This document shows positions 39,430 through 49,593 of a stretch of 49,593 nucleotides of DNA, piece by piece. Location: contig CAYOIP010000002.1 in NCBI GenBank assembly GCA_964404065.1, positions 1 through 49,593 of the forward strand, written 5' to 3'. The position numbers were made by a program, and so were the translations under genes. How positions within the stretch are numbered: position 1 is the stretch's first letter; every line of letters starts with the position of its first letter. This DNA comes from UBA7396 sp964404065 (GTDB taxonomy: Bacteria > Patescibacteriota > Gracilibacteria > BD1-5 > UBA6164). A model generated the notes under the pieces. That model saw nothing but the letters and a program-made list of their open reading frames with translations, did not search any database and had not been told where the DNA came from.

Positions 39430-42252
39430 ATGAAAAAATTAATATTTTCAATTTTATTTTTTATATTTTCCTTTCAATCAACTTTTGCTAGTTTGCTTGA
39501 TGCAAGCAAAAAAATTTCCTGAACAAATACTCAAACATCTACTCAATCAACAACTTGAGATACAAGCTTTTTAGACTCAGTTCAAAATATCTTTTTTTAT
39601 ATATTTTTATGAGCAATAGTTTTTGTTTTAACTATTTTAGCTGTAAAACTTATAAGAGTAATTTTTGAAATCATTCGGAGTGATAAACTTGTTTATATGA
39701 AAGTTACACTTCCAAAATCAGACTCAAAACTAGATAAAGAAAAAGAAACAAAAAAAGATTTCAAGGAAAAAATTGGTATGATGAGTATGTATTATAAGGC
39801 TATTCATAAATTATCTGAAGCATGACTAAAAGATACTGTTACCGATGCCTTATTTGACCATTCAAAAGTTGCTTTAGAACTTGCTTATGAAAATTGAGAA
39901 TTAAGTTTTTATTTAGTAACTTACGAATGATATGTAAATGTTGTTACTCAACATATTACCTCAATATATAACGATGCCGAAGTAAGAATCATAGATAAAG
40001 AAAAAGAATATATAGATATAAAACCTGTTTGATATACTCTTAGAGCGTCTTCACTTTGAAAAAATAAAGATGATGTTTTCCCAATCAGATCATTTAAATA
40101 TTTAGAAGATGACCCACTTAACAACTTTACAAATGTATTTTCATCTCTTGATAAAGAAGATAAAGCTGTTTATCAAATTATTGTTAAGCCTATTTGATCT
40201 GGATGGAATAGAAAAGCTAAAAAAGCAGCATGACTTGTAGCAAAATGAGAATATCAGAAAAAAAGTAATATTCCATTTTTGGACTTTTTTTGGAATCCAA
40301 TTGTTGCACTAGTTCAATGAACTGATAGCATGGTAAAAGACACAAATGCTCCTGGAGCTAGCTCTTGAGATAGTTATAAAATATTTAACCAAGCTGAAAC
40401 TGAAGCTCAAAAAATCATGTGAGAATCAGCAGGACAACCAGCATTTAGAACAAGTATAAGAATTTTAGTATCTTCAAAAATACCAAAAAGAGCTGAAGAA
40501 TGAGCACATGCTGTAATTGCTGCTTCTTCTATATTTACAGATGAATATAATAATTCGCTAGATAACCCTCAATTTTATGAAGATTTCTTGTATTTTATTT
40601 TTACTCCTATTAGATATTTTGCTTTTAATCACAAGTTAATTGGTTTTTTTCAAAATGTTTCTAAATTTTCTTCTGATGAACTATCAACCTTATATCATTT
40701 TCCTGATATAAATTACAACAAATCTCCTATTATAAATTGGCTTGATTATAAAAAATTAGCTCCTCCACATAATTTAAAATTTCCTAAAATTCCTTGTATT
40801 TTAGAAGAAAAAATAAAAATTTGAACTAAAGAAGTTATTGATGAAATAACTTGAGAAAAAAAGATAGTAGATGATTTTGAAATAAAACAAGTTCATAGAC
40901 ACCTTGGATGATATCCAGTTTTTAAGGATTGAGTGTTGATGTGATTTAATGAATATAGAAACAAAAAAACTCCTATTTATTTTGATAAAAAAGATAGAGG
41001 AAGACATCATTATATTATCTGAAAATCTTGAGGTTGAAAATCGGTTTTCATTTGATACCTTGCTCGTCAAGATATGCGGAATTGAGACTGACTTTGTGTA
41101 ATTGATCCACACTGAGATTTAGTTGAAGATGTACTTGCTTTTACTCCAAAAGAAAGAGCCCGTGATACAATTGTATTTGATCCAGCTGATGATGAATATC
41201 CGATGTGATTAAATATGTTAGAAGTAATTTCAGATGATCCAGAAGCTAGAAAAAGAGAAATGGACAGAGCTGCAATGGACGCTACTGAAATATTTATAAA
41301 AATATTTTGAGATGAAATTTTTGGTCCTCGTATTCAACATTATTTTAGAAACTGATGTCTAACTTTGATGGAAGATGTAGAAGATGGATGAACTTTAATC
41401 GATGTTCCAAGACTTTTTGTTGATGATGCTTTTATGAAATATAAAACTTCAAAAATAAAAAACCCTGTAGTAAAATCTTTCTGGGAACATGAATATGCTT
41501 CAACTTGAGATAGAGAAAAACAAGAAATGATTCCATATTTTTCAAGCAAATTTGGTCCTTTTATCACAAATACTACAATAAGAAATATTATTGGTCAGCC
41601 AAAATCTGCCTTTAATTTGAGAGAAATAATGGATAATAAAAAAGCGCTTTTGGTAAATCTTTCAAAATGAAAAATCTGAGCTCTAAACGCGCAACTTTTA
41701 TGATTAATTTTCGTTTCTAAAGTAAATATGGCTGCTATGAGTAGAGCTGATATGCCTGAAAATGAAAGAAAAGATTTTTTCATGTATGTTGATGAGTTTC
41801 AAAATTTTGCAACTGAAACATTTGGGGAAATATTATCTGAAGCTAGAAAATATCGTTTAGCTTTAATAATGGCTCATCAATTTATAGCACAAATTGGATG
41901 AAGTTGAGCTAAACAAAAATGAGATAAACCTTCTATAAAAGATGCTGTTTTTTGAAATGCTTGAACTATTATGTCATTTAAAGTTTGAGCTGAAGATGCT
42001 GAATACCTTGAAAAAGAATATGCTCCACTACTTTCTCAACAAGACATTATATGAATTGCAAATTTTACAACTTATGTTAAGTTAAATATAGACAACGCAA
42101 CAACTCGTCCTTTTGATATGAAAACTCTTTGGGATAACAATTATAAAAATATTGAGGCTGCTAAAATAATAAAAGAATATTCAAGAAAAAAATATTGAAG
42201 AAAGAAAAAATATGTTGATATGGAAATCGAAGCAAGACTTTGAATAACTTAA
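39430..42252 (+). CDS. Type IV secretion/conjugation-type ATPase with N-terminal membrane domain
   Basis: A 940-residue protein. It starts with a signal-peptide-like segment (MKKLIFSILFFIFSFQSTFA) and a membrane helix (about 50-75). A ~430-residue CPR-type N-terminal domain follows. The ATPase has HYIIGKSGGGKS (Walker A, 531-538), DPHGDLVEDVL, a Walker B in FFMYVDEFQNF (D788, E789), and AHQFIAQIG in the motif-3 region. The C-terminal half resembles TraD/TraG-like AAA_10 and VirB4-type ATPases that move DNA or protein, or power pilus assembly. The three glycines of the Walker A loop are partly TGA-coded. It leads an apparent operon with three small membrane proteins, split by repeats. Confidence 0.82.
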
Positions 42253-42253
42253 T

Positions 42254-42336
42254 CCCCGCCTAGCCCCCTCCCTAGCAGGGGAGGAATAAAAAAATCCCCC
42301 CTCCTGCTAGGGAGGGGGGGCAAGGGGGAGAGGCTT
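42254..42336. repeat. GC-rich hairpin repeat within the type IV operon, copy 1
   Basis: CCCCGCCTAGCCCCCTCCCTAGCAGGGGAGG region, an AT linker AATAAAAAAATCCCC, then CTCCTGCTAGGGAGGGGGG. It forms nested hairpins. It is nearly the same as 44701-44779, including the linker. Confidence 0.85.
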
Positions 42337-42357
42337 TTAAAAATTTAATTTAATTTT

Positions 42358-43308
42358 ATGCTAAAATTTTTAATAAAAATAATTATTGCTTTAAGTATAA
42401 TTTCTATTCCAAATTTCTGATTTGCATTTGATTTATGGACTTCAAGTACTGACAATATAAGAATTTCTACAGAAAATACTTGAAAGTCTATGAACAATGA
42501 TGAATTTGAAGAAATGCAATGAAATGAGTTTTTTTATGTATGAACAACTTGAGAAAAATGAATTAAGTATTTGCTATTTAATATTGCTCGTGACTTAAGA
42601 GTAATAGTTTATGCTTTTGTTTTGCTTTTTTGAGTTATAATGGTAATTAAACTTATATTTGGTGAAAACACCGAAGAAGAAGCTAAAAAGTTGAAAAATG
42701 GAATTTTATGGGCAAGTATTTGAATAATAGTTATGCAAATAGCTTTTTCAATTTACAAGGTTATGTTTGACAGGGATATTTGAGCAAACTTAGCTAGAAG
42801 TTTTTGAGAAAGACTTGTTGAACCCTTTTTAGACTTACTTATGCTACTTGCTTCATTTGCATTTATAGCTGTTGCTGTTATTGCGTTTTACAAAATTGTT
42901 ACAGCTTGAGGAAATGAAGAGTGACTAAAAAAATGAAAAGCTACTATTTTTCAAGCCATTATTTGATTTATAGTTATAAAATTTGCTGATATAGTGGTTA
43001 AAAATACATATAATCCTGATTGTTGATGAGGAGGATTGATTTCTTATTGGTGAACTAGTGTTTGTGAAAATATTACAAAAAATGCAAAAATAATAACAAC
43101 TTTTATAAATTGGCTAAATACTTTTATTGCTATTTTTATAGTAGTTATGCTTATTTATGCGGGATTTCTAGTAATGACTTGATGATGAGATGAGGAAAAA
43201 AACAAAAAAGCTAAAAAAACTATGGTTTATATATGAGTGTGACTTTTAGTACTTTTTGCAAGTTATGCAATAATGACTTTCTTTATAATTCCTGAAAGTA
43301 GAATATAA
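42358..43308 (+). CDS. Polytopic pilin-like / VirB6-like membrane protein of the type IV operon, 316 residues
   Basis: Signal-peptide start, then about seven membrane helices arranged as repeats of a two-helix unit. Two of the helix-to-helix loops share a GG-(N/D)-E-E pattern (VTAGGNEEGLKKGKATIFQA and VMTGGGDEEKNKKAKKTM), and the first loop is a relative (FGENTEEEAKKLKNGILWA). This matches the TrbC/VirB2-like pilin family of CPR bacteria, here in three tandem units in one chain. Such multi-unit forms may instead be the VirB6-like inner membrane channel. It lies next to the ATPase and is separated from it only by a repeat. Confidence 0.65.
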
Positions 43309-43347
43309 AAATAAAATTAATAGTGAATAATTAATAATGAATAATTT

Positions 43348-44256
43348 ATGAAAAAAATTATAATAAATATACTAATAATATTTTGATTGTTATTTTCAAA
43401 TTTCAGTTTATTAAATGCTTGAAATATAGATTTTTCAGATGCTTGAAATGCTGTAAATAAAATAAAATGAGTTTCTATGAGTGAATCATCTTGAACAGTT
43501 GAAACTCAAGTAACAAATATAAGTTATAATGTGTTTAAGACTATTAAAATAGTTATTGGGTGACTTTTAGTTATATATATAGTTCATGCTTGAGTAATGA
43601 TGATTTTTTCTATGTGATGAGATGAAAAAGCTCTTTCAAACTCAAAAAGGAGTATTTGGTATGGGATAGTTGGACTTTTATTTATAAATATTCCCGGTCT
43701 TTTATATAATTCTTTTTGGAATAAACAGGTTACTGATGACGTAACATCAACTATATGAGATACAAGAACTATTTATGATAGAAATATATTTATGAATTCT
43801 GATATATTTTGATCAACTCTAGGTTCTATAATAACATTTTTAGAAATTGCTTTGGTTAGTATTGCTGTTTTTATGATAGTTCTTCAATGAATAAAAATGA
43901 TTTTATCAATTTGAGAAGAAAAAGCTATAAACGAATGAAAACAAAAAATACTTTGGTCTCTCGCTTGACTTATATTTATATGAATTATGGAAGTTTGGAG
44001 AAATGTAATATTTGTATGAGATTTTAAATGAAAATGACAAGACTTATTTGCAACACTTGTAAATTTAGCTTTATTTTTTGCATGACCAACAGCAATATTT
44101 TTTATTAGTTTAGCTGGGTATTATTATATAACTTCTGGTTGAGACGATGAAAAAGTAAAAAAAGCAAAAAATATTATAATAAATACTTTAATTGCAACTT
44201 TGATTTTGCTTTGAATGTATACCGTTTTACTTGATTTAAAAACTTTAAATTTCTAA
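43348..44256 (+). CDS. Polytopic pilin-like / VirB6-like membrane protein of the type IV operon, 302 residues
   Basis: Signal-peptide start and about seven membrane helices. Three loops have the same pilin-like pattern: FSMGGDEKALSNSKRSIWYG, LSIGEEKAINEGKQKILWS and YITSGGDDEKVKKAKNIIIN. It is therefore a second triple-unit relative of its upstream neighbour, with little other similarity. It is 39 bp downstream in the same direction and likely assembles with it. Confidence 0.65.
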
Positions 44257-44265
44257 TTTAATTTT

Positions 44266-44700
44266 ATGAAAAGATTTTTATTAATTTTTATAACAATATT
44301 TTCCATATTTTGAACTTTTTTGGTAGTTAATTGAGCTTCTTGAGATATAGAAGTAGTTGTTACTGAGAAAATTCCTTGAGCTAATTGTTCTGAAGAAATG
44401 AGTTCTCCTGTTTGAGCAAATTGACCACAGCAATCAAAACCAACTTGAAACTATAAATGTATCATAACTCCTTGATTTTGAACAATTCAAATGATGATTT
44501 GATGAATTATAAAATGGGTTACAGCATTAGCTGCTTTAACTTGAGTTTTATTTATAGTTATAAATTGAATTATGCTTTCTATGCATGGTTGAGAAGCAAC
44601 AAAGATTAAAGATAGAATTACAAAAACAATTATCTGATTGATACTGCTTTTGCTTAGTTGAGTTATATTATCTATAATTGCTCCTTGGGTTTATAAATAA
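44266..44700 (+). CDS. Single-unit pilin-like protein of the type IV operon, 144 residues
   Basis: Signal-peptide start, then a short extracytoplasmic region with two Cys (NCSEEMSSP and YKCIITPG), then two membrane helices separated by SMHGGEATKIKDRITKTIIG. That loop is the same GG-E-x-x-K-x-K-x-x-x pattern as in the neighbours and the 14744-15169 protein. It looks like a single VirB2/TrbC-like pilin subunit, in contrast to the triple-unit proteins upstream. Its stop codon touches repeat copy 2. Confidence 0.68.
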
Positions 44701-44779
44701 CCCCCTCCTAACCTCCCCCTAGCAGGGGAGGAATAAAAAAATCCCCCTCCTGCTAGGGAGGGGGCAAGGAGGAGGGGAA
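44701..44779. repeat. GC-rich hairpin repeat within the type IV region, copy 2
   Basis: Near-identical to 42254-42336: CCCCCTAGCAGGGGAGG, AATAAAAAAATCCCC linker, CTCCTGCTAGGGAGGGGGC. It separates the pilin operon from the convergent mutL stop and may act as a terminator. Confidence 0.85.
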
Positions 44780-46612
44780 TTACCTCTCATATTTTCCTTT
44801 CAGCTCTTCCAAACTTATTTCAAAAATTACAGGTCTTCAGTGAGGACAAGTTGAACTATATCATTCCACTGATTCATTTAAAAGTTTATTCATTTCAAAT
44901 AAATTCAATTTGTTTCAAAATTTTATAGCACTTCTACAAGCCGTATAAGCAAAAACCTTATTTTTTATCTCTTCCAAAGTTTTTGACTTAATTGTATTTC
45001 AAGAATTTATGTCATTTAAAATTCAAAGTAAAACTTCTTTTAAATTTTCTTTTTTAACAAAATCAGGAATTGTAATTATAGACACATTGTTGTTAGACAA
45101 AAATTCAAACTCAAATCACATTTCTAAGAAAATATTTTTACTTTCTTCTAAAGTTGAAAATTCATTTGATGTAAGATGAATATTTTCAGGAATGAGTAAA
45201 TTTTGACTAAATTGTCTTGTATCATTTTTTAGTAGTTTTTCATAAATAACTCTCTCAGCTAAAGCATGTTGATCAAGTAAAATAATTTTATTTTCTTTTT
45301 CAACAACTATGTAACTATTGAAAGTTTGTCCAACTATTTTTCAAAGTTTTGTATAGTGTAAATCTCAAGTTTCAAAAGTATTTTCTGTATTTTCATTTTG
45401 AAATTCAAATCTTTCATTGTCTAAAATAATTTTAGTAAAATTCATTGAATCTGAAATTTTGAATTGATTTGGATTTGATGAAATATTTTTATAAGGAGAA
45501 TAAGATTTAAATTTTTCTCAACTTCAAGTGTAATATTTTTCAGAAAATCCCCCTGCCTCCGCTACGCTTTGGCTGTCCCCCTTAATAAGGGGGATGTCCG
45601 ATAGGACAGGAGGATTCACCAAACTAGAACTTTCAAGTTTATTTAATAAAGCATGATAAACACTTCTAAAAATATTATTCTCGTTTTCAAATCTGATTTC
45701 TGATTTTCTTGGATGTACATTTACATCAATTATTGTTGGATCAACTTGAATATTTAAAACATACCCAGGATGATTTCAGTGGGGAATAAATCTATTGTAA
45801 GCATCATTTATAGCTTTAAAAATAAGTGGCGAAGAAATTGGTCTATGATTTACAAAAAGATTTTGTCTATTTTTGTTTGGAAAACTTATTTTAGGATTTG
45901 TTATATAACCTGAAATATGTATTCATACCATTTCAAAATTTATGTCCAGAATATTGTCTAAAAACTCATTTCCATAAATAGAATAAATTCTTGTTTTTAA
46001 CTCTTCATTTTCATTAAATTTAAAAATTCTTTTATCTTCTGAAATAAACTCAAATCAAATTTCAGGGTAACTTAAACTTGCTGTATATAAATAATCAAGG
46101 ATTTTAGAGTATTCTGTTTTGTCTGTTTTTAAGTAATTTAAACGAGCTGGAGTATTGAAAAACAAATTTTCAACAATTATTTTTGTTCCACTATCTAGAG
46201 TTGAAACTGAAATATTTTTTCAAGAAATATTGTCATAATCTAGTTTGTAAGCTTCTTTTAAAGTATTAGTTTTTGAAATGATAGAAAATTTTGAAACTGA
46301 AGAAATTGAAGCAAGTGCTTCTCAACGAAATCAAAATGTCATCACATTGTATAAATCTTCAATTGATTTGATTTTTGAAGTTGTATATTTATCTATGCAA
46401 ATTTCTAAATCTTCTTTTGTAATTCATTCTCAATCATCTTGCACTAAAATAAAGTTTTTTCATCCATTTTTTATTTCAATTTTTATATTTTTACTTCCTG
46501 CATCAATAGAATTCTCTACAAGTTCTTTTACAACTGAAACTGGTCTTTCTACTACTTCTCAAGCTGCAATTTGATTAGCAAGATTTTGGTCTAATTTAAT
46601 TATTTTTGACAT
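44780..46612 (-). CDS. mutL: DNA mismatch repair protein MutL
   Basis: A 610-residue protein. N-terminal GHKL ATPase motifs are present: ELVENSIDAGS, QDDGEGI, FRGEALASISS and GTKIIVENLFFNTPAR, then FVNHRPISSP and DVNVHPRKSEIRF. The C-terminal dimer domain has LLDQHALAERV and the CPHGRPV end. It links MutS to downstream repair enzymes. The last domain lacks an obvious DQHA(x)2E(x)4E endonuclease motif in canonical spelling (DQHALAERVIYEK is present in its place), so endonuclease status is open. Residues ~333-355, in the linker between domains, are encoded by a GC-rich repeat inserted in frame. Confidence 0.93.
45548..45615 (-). repeat. GC-rich repeat inserted in frame in the mutL linker
   Basis: Ends AATCCCCCTG and CAGGAGGATT are near-complementary, with an inner CCCCCTTAATAAGGGGG hairpin. 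On the coding strand it reads PPVLSDIPLIKGDSQSVAEA. There is no TGA in frame and the G+C is far above the gene's. The sequence differs from the copA element, so this is a second repeat type. Confidence 0.85.
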
Positions 46613-46690
46613 ATTATTATTATTTAAAATATTAACCTTATTATATAAATTGTATTAAAATGTAAAATAAAATTTTCCCAAGAAAAAAAT

Positions 46691-46718
46691 TTGCAATTTT
46701 TAAATTTATTTATATGAT
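46691..46718 (+). promoter_or_regulatory. Promoter of the bL19 gene
   Basis: TTGCAA (46691-46696), 16 bp, TATGAT (46713-46718). It lies in the 162-bp gap between divergent mutL and rplS. Confidence 0.5.
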
Positions 46719-46774
46719 ATGCGAGATTTTTTAAGAAAATTAAAAAAATTATTTATATATTAATACTAAAAAGT

Positions 46775-47128
46775 ATGTCAAATTTTGATTTAGTAAGCAA
46801 AATCCAAGCTCAATTTGTGAAAGCCGATATGCCTGAATTTAAAACTGGTATGGAAGTAGAGGTTCATCAATTAATTGCTGAATGAGATAAATCTAGAGTT
46901 CAAAGATTTAAAGGGATTATTATAAAAACTGCTGGAAAAACAGCACTTGAAAAAACTATTACAGTTAGAAGAAAGGTTGGTCCTTTTGGTGTTGAAAGAA
47001 TATTTGCTGTTCATTCTCCAACTATTGAAAAAATAGAAATTGTAAGACAATTTAAAGTTAGAAGAAAACATATTGGATTTATTAGAGATTTAACAGGTAA
47101 AGCTGCAAGATTAAGAGAAGTAAAATAA
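46775..47128 (+). CDS. rplS: 50S ribosomal protein bL19
   Basis: 117 residues with the conserved bL19 features: TGMEVEVHQLIAEGDKSRVQ, RFKGIIIKTAG, TITVRRKVGPFGVERIFAVH and RQFKVRRKHIGFIRDLTGKA at the C-terminus. It sits at the 30S-50S interface. A single-gene unit with promoter and terminator, away from the rpsP-khpA genes that accompany it in many bacteria. Confidence 0.95.
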
Positions 47129-47133
47129 TTATT

Positions 47134-47164
47134 AAAACTGGAAGAGGAGAATTCCAGTTTTTTT
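47134..47164 (+). terminator. Terminator of rplS
   Basis: AAAACTGGAA-GAGGAGAA-TTCCAGTTTT with a T run, 5 bp after the stop. The next ~170 bp are AT-rich with no gene supported. Confidence 0.8.
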
Positions 47165-47335
47165 GTGTAAAAATTGGACTTTTTAAGTCTTTTATTTTTT
47201 GTAAATTTTTATTTTACAAATCGGAAAAACTAACTATATTGTATAAGAAAATAGAACAATTTTATTTGACTTTTATATATTATTTATATACTTGATATAT
47301 ATCTTTTAATGTATTATTTCTTAACTTTTAATTAA

Positions 47336-49234
47336 ATGGTGCACTCAAAAAATCCAAAAAATTCTGAAGTAAATGCTTATGTTTATATAAAACAAGAATT
47401 GGAAAATCTTTGATGGATTGTAAAAAATCCAGCTAGAAATGACTATTGAGAAGTTTATCAACAAAACGAATGTCTTTCTAATGAATATTTAAAGTCTTGT
47501 CTAGTTCGTGATATGCCTGAAGCAGTTGTTAAAATTGCCGAAAATGAATTTTGGGTAATAGAAAGTAAAAGAGAAAGATCCCAACTTGAACAAGCATTAA
47601 AAGAAGCCAGAGAACAATATGCTAAAAAAATAAATACCAGCAAAACTATTAAATGTTTAATTATTTCATGAGTTGCTTGAAATGATACTGATTGATATAT
47701 TGTTGAAAATCAATTTTTTCATGATTGAAAATGGGAAACAATTTTATTTAATTGAAAAACAAAAAATATTTTATTATCAAAAGATCAAGTAAATTATATT
47801 TTAAAAAATAAAACTATTGATTATAAAGATTTTCCAGATATTCCAGAAGAAAAATATGTTGAAGTTTGAATTGAAATAAATGAATTATTACATAATAATT
47901 GAATCAATAAAAATAAAAGAGCTAGATTCTTAGCATGATTAATTTTAGCATTGTCTTTAGATTCAGAAATAAATTTAAGAGAGGAGGATACAACAACATT
48001 AGTTGAAAATGTTAATTCTTTAATTAAAAAGAAACTAAGAGAAGTACAAAAAGAAAGTTTTTTTGATTTTTTAAAGTTAGAAATCCCTCCAGTTCAAGAA
48101 AATCATGTTAAATATAGAACTGCTATAAAAGAAACCTTGAAAAAACTTGATACATTGGATATAAGAAATGCAATGGCATCATGAAATGATATTTTATGAA
48201 AATTTTATGAAACTTTTTTGAAATATTGAAATTGAGCTAAAGAAATATGAATAGTTTTAACTCCTAGACATGTTACAGAGTTTGCAGTTGAAGTTTTAAA
48301 TATTACAAATAACGATTATATACTTGACCCAGCTTGTGGAACAGGTTGATTTTTAGTTTCTGCTTTTGATTATGTAAAATCTAATTCTGATGATGAGCAA
48401 ATAAATAAATTTAAAACATATAATATATTTTGAATTGAACAAGAAGATGAAGTTGTTGCCTTAGCTTTGGTTAATATGATCTTTAGATGAGATTGAAGAA
48501 ATAATATGAATACTTGAAATTGTTTTTATAAAACTATTAAGAAAACTATAAAAGATTGAAATATAACTGGAGAAGCTAGTTTGAATATTGAAAAAAGTTC
48601 TAAAAATACAGATCCTTTAATAACAAAGGTGCTGATGAATCCACCATTTGCATTAAAAAAATGAGATGAAAAAGAAAGTCACTTTATTGACTATGCTTTA
48701 TCTCAAATGGAAAACTGAGGTTTATTATTTGCAATAATTCCAATTTCAGTTATGGTTGAAAGTTCATGAAAAAATTGGAGAAGTGAATTATTAAAAAATA
48801 ATAAATTATTATCTGTTGTAACTTTCCCAGATGATTTATTTTACCCAGTTAGTGTTTGAACAGTTTGAATATTTATAAAAAAATGAGTACCCCATAATTA
48901 TAAAAAAGATTTTGTTTACTTTGCTAGAGCTATAACAGATGGATTTAAAAAGAAAAAATGAAAAAGAATTAAAGATAAAGATTGAGATAATAAGCTTCTA
49001 GAAATAAAAGAAGAGTTAAAGGCTTTTATGTATAATACAAATCTTAAATTTAAAGATATTCCGGAATTAAAAAAAATATGTTTATTAGATGAAAATGATA
49101 AAAATATAGAATTAGTTCCTGAAGCATATATTGATAGTGAAATACCAACTTTTGAGGAATTACAAAGTTGAATTGATGAAATGATAAGAGAATCAGTTGC
49201 TTTTAAAATTAAATATTTTAATAAACTATGATAA
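47336..49234 (+). CDS. BcgI-like nuclease-methyltransferase subunit (type IIB/type I-like R-M)
   Basis: A 632-residue protein. The N-terminal domain carries a PD-(D/E)xK-like nuclease site (EFWVIESKRER, E76-x-K78). A helical stretch (about 200-300) leads to an N6-adenine methyltransferase with motif I DPACGTGGFLVSAF (from D331) and motif IV NPPF (435-438). A nuclease fused to an HsdM-like methylase of this length, followed by an overlapping specificity gene, is the layout of BcgI-type enzymes, which cut on both sides of their site. The last codons read CTA-TGA-TAA, Leu-Gly-stop, and the next ATG begins within them. Confidence 0.82.
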
Positions 49235-49593
49235 CAACAATTTGAAAATTATTTGATGTCACATATTGACAAAAAGTTTATCATAATAAAGAGAGGCTTT
49301 TATGAGAAACTTGAAATAATATGCTTATATCTTCTAAGTGAGAAGATAATTGAGTATATTGATTTTTTGATGTTGAAAATAATTTTAAAGCTCCTTTTAT
49401 TACAGTTCCAAGCACTTGAACTGTATGACAAGCTTTTGTACAAGAATTAGATTGCTCTGTTGATGATAATTGTTTAATATTAATTCCTAAAAGGGATGTT
49501 AAATATGATTTATCTGATTTATATTCTATAGCTTTTCAAATAAGATCTAATAAATGGAAATATAGGTATTGAAGACAAATTACTCCTGCTAGA
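49228..49593 (+). CDS. Specificity (HsdS/BcgIB-like) subunit, cut by the window edge
   Basis: At least 122 residues, continuing beyond the window. It begins by overlapping the methylase stop by 7 bp (ATGATAA), a translationally coupled pair. The first target-recognition domain is recognisable: FDVTYGQKVYHNKERL, GEDNGVYGFFDVENNF, ITVPSTGTVGQAF and DDNCLILIPK, with a later YGRQITPAR. This form occurs in BcgI-type and type I S subunits. It would set the DNA sequence modified and cut by the upstream subunit. Confidence 0.78.

Overview
ORGANISM AND CODE. The window is very A+T-rich. It only reads sensibly if UGA is a sense codon for glycine, as in Gracilibacteria and Absconditabacteria (SR1) of the Candidate Phyla Radiation. 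With TGA as stop, almost every gene shatters. With TGA as Gly, EF-Tu, bS16, bL28, uS10, bL19, QueA, MutL, FtsX and two P-type ATPases become full length, and TGA falls exactly on family-invariant glycines (for example the Gly of GDGIND in the ATPases, HGRP in MutL, and the G-rich Walker A of the type IV ATPase). Coordinates below use TAA/TAG as the only stops.

LAYOUT. 1-2.4 kb: partial sortase, PrsW-like protease, PAP2 phosphatase. 2.5-7.2 kb: a metal/thiol operon (CadC/SmtB-like repressor with its palindromic operator, two thioredoxin-fold proteins, a VKOR, a Zn/Cd-type P1B ATPase). 7.5-10.9 kb: a copper unit (CsoR-like operator, CopA with an in-frame repeat and a novel duplicated C-terminal domain, CsoR). 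10.9-14.2 kb: CHASE2 adenylate cyclase and a FecR-domain partner. 14.3-18.5 kb: FtsB-like protein, pilin-like protein, KhpA, ribosomal proteins, EF-Tu and three tRNAs. 18.6-23.6 kb: a free-standing DUF1704/MATCAP-like metallopeptidase, an ATP-grasp ligase fused to a second such peptidase, and FtsX.

23.8-38.2 kb is an accessory cluster of large unrecognised proteins. They lack signal peptides, carry glycine-rich hydrophobic segments, and are accompanied by a GH73 murein hydrolase and a LysM protein. Five transcription units in it start from nearly identical promoters (TTGCAW, 17 bp, TAAAAT). It is interrupted at 30.1-33.1 kb by a BrnT/antitoxin pair, a DUF4143 ATPase and a clearly foreign gene. 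The foreign gene has higher GC, no TGA codon, its own Shine-Dalgarno and a GC-rich terminator. 38.3-44.7 kb: QueA and a type IV secretion/pilus-like operon. 44.8-47.1 kb: MutL and bL19. 47.3 kb to the end: a BcgI-like nuclease-methylase plus a partial specificity subunit.

HOW IT FITS TOGETHER. The first 11 kb is an envelope and metal-homeostasis region: disulfide formation and metal efflux are co-transcribed under a thiol-type metal sensor, beside an independent copper unit. The middle is core translation. The 24-38 kb cluster is the best candidate for an undescribed system: a co-regulated set of wall-active and membrane-inserting proteins that would need a non-Sec export route. The type IV genes immediately downstream are a possible, unproven, route. 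Several GC-rich palindromic repeats are scattered through the window, and two sit in frame inside conserved genes (copA and mutL).
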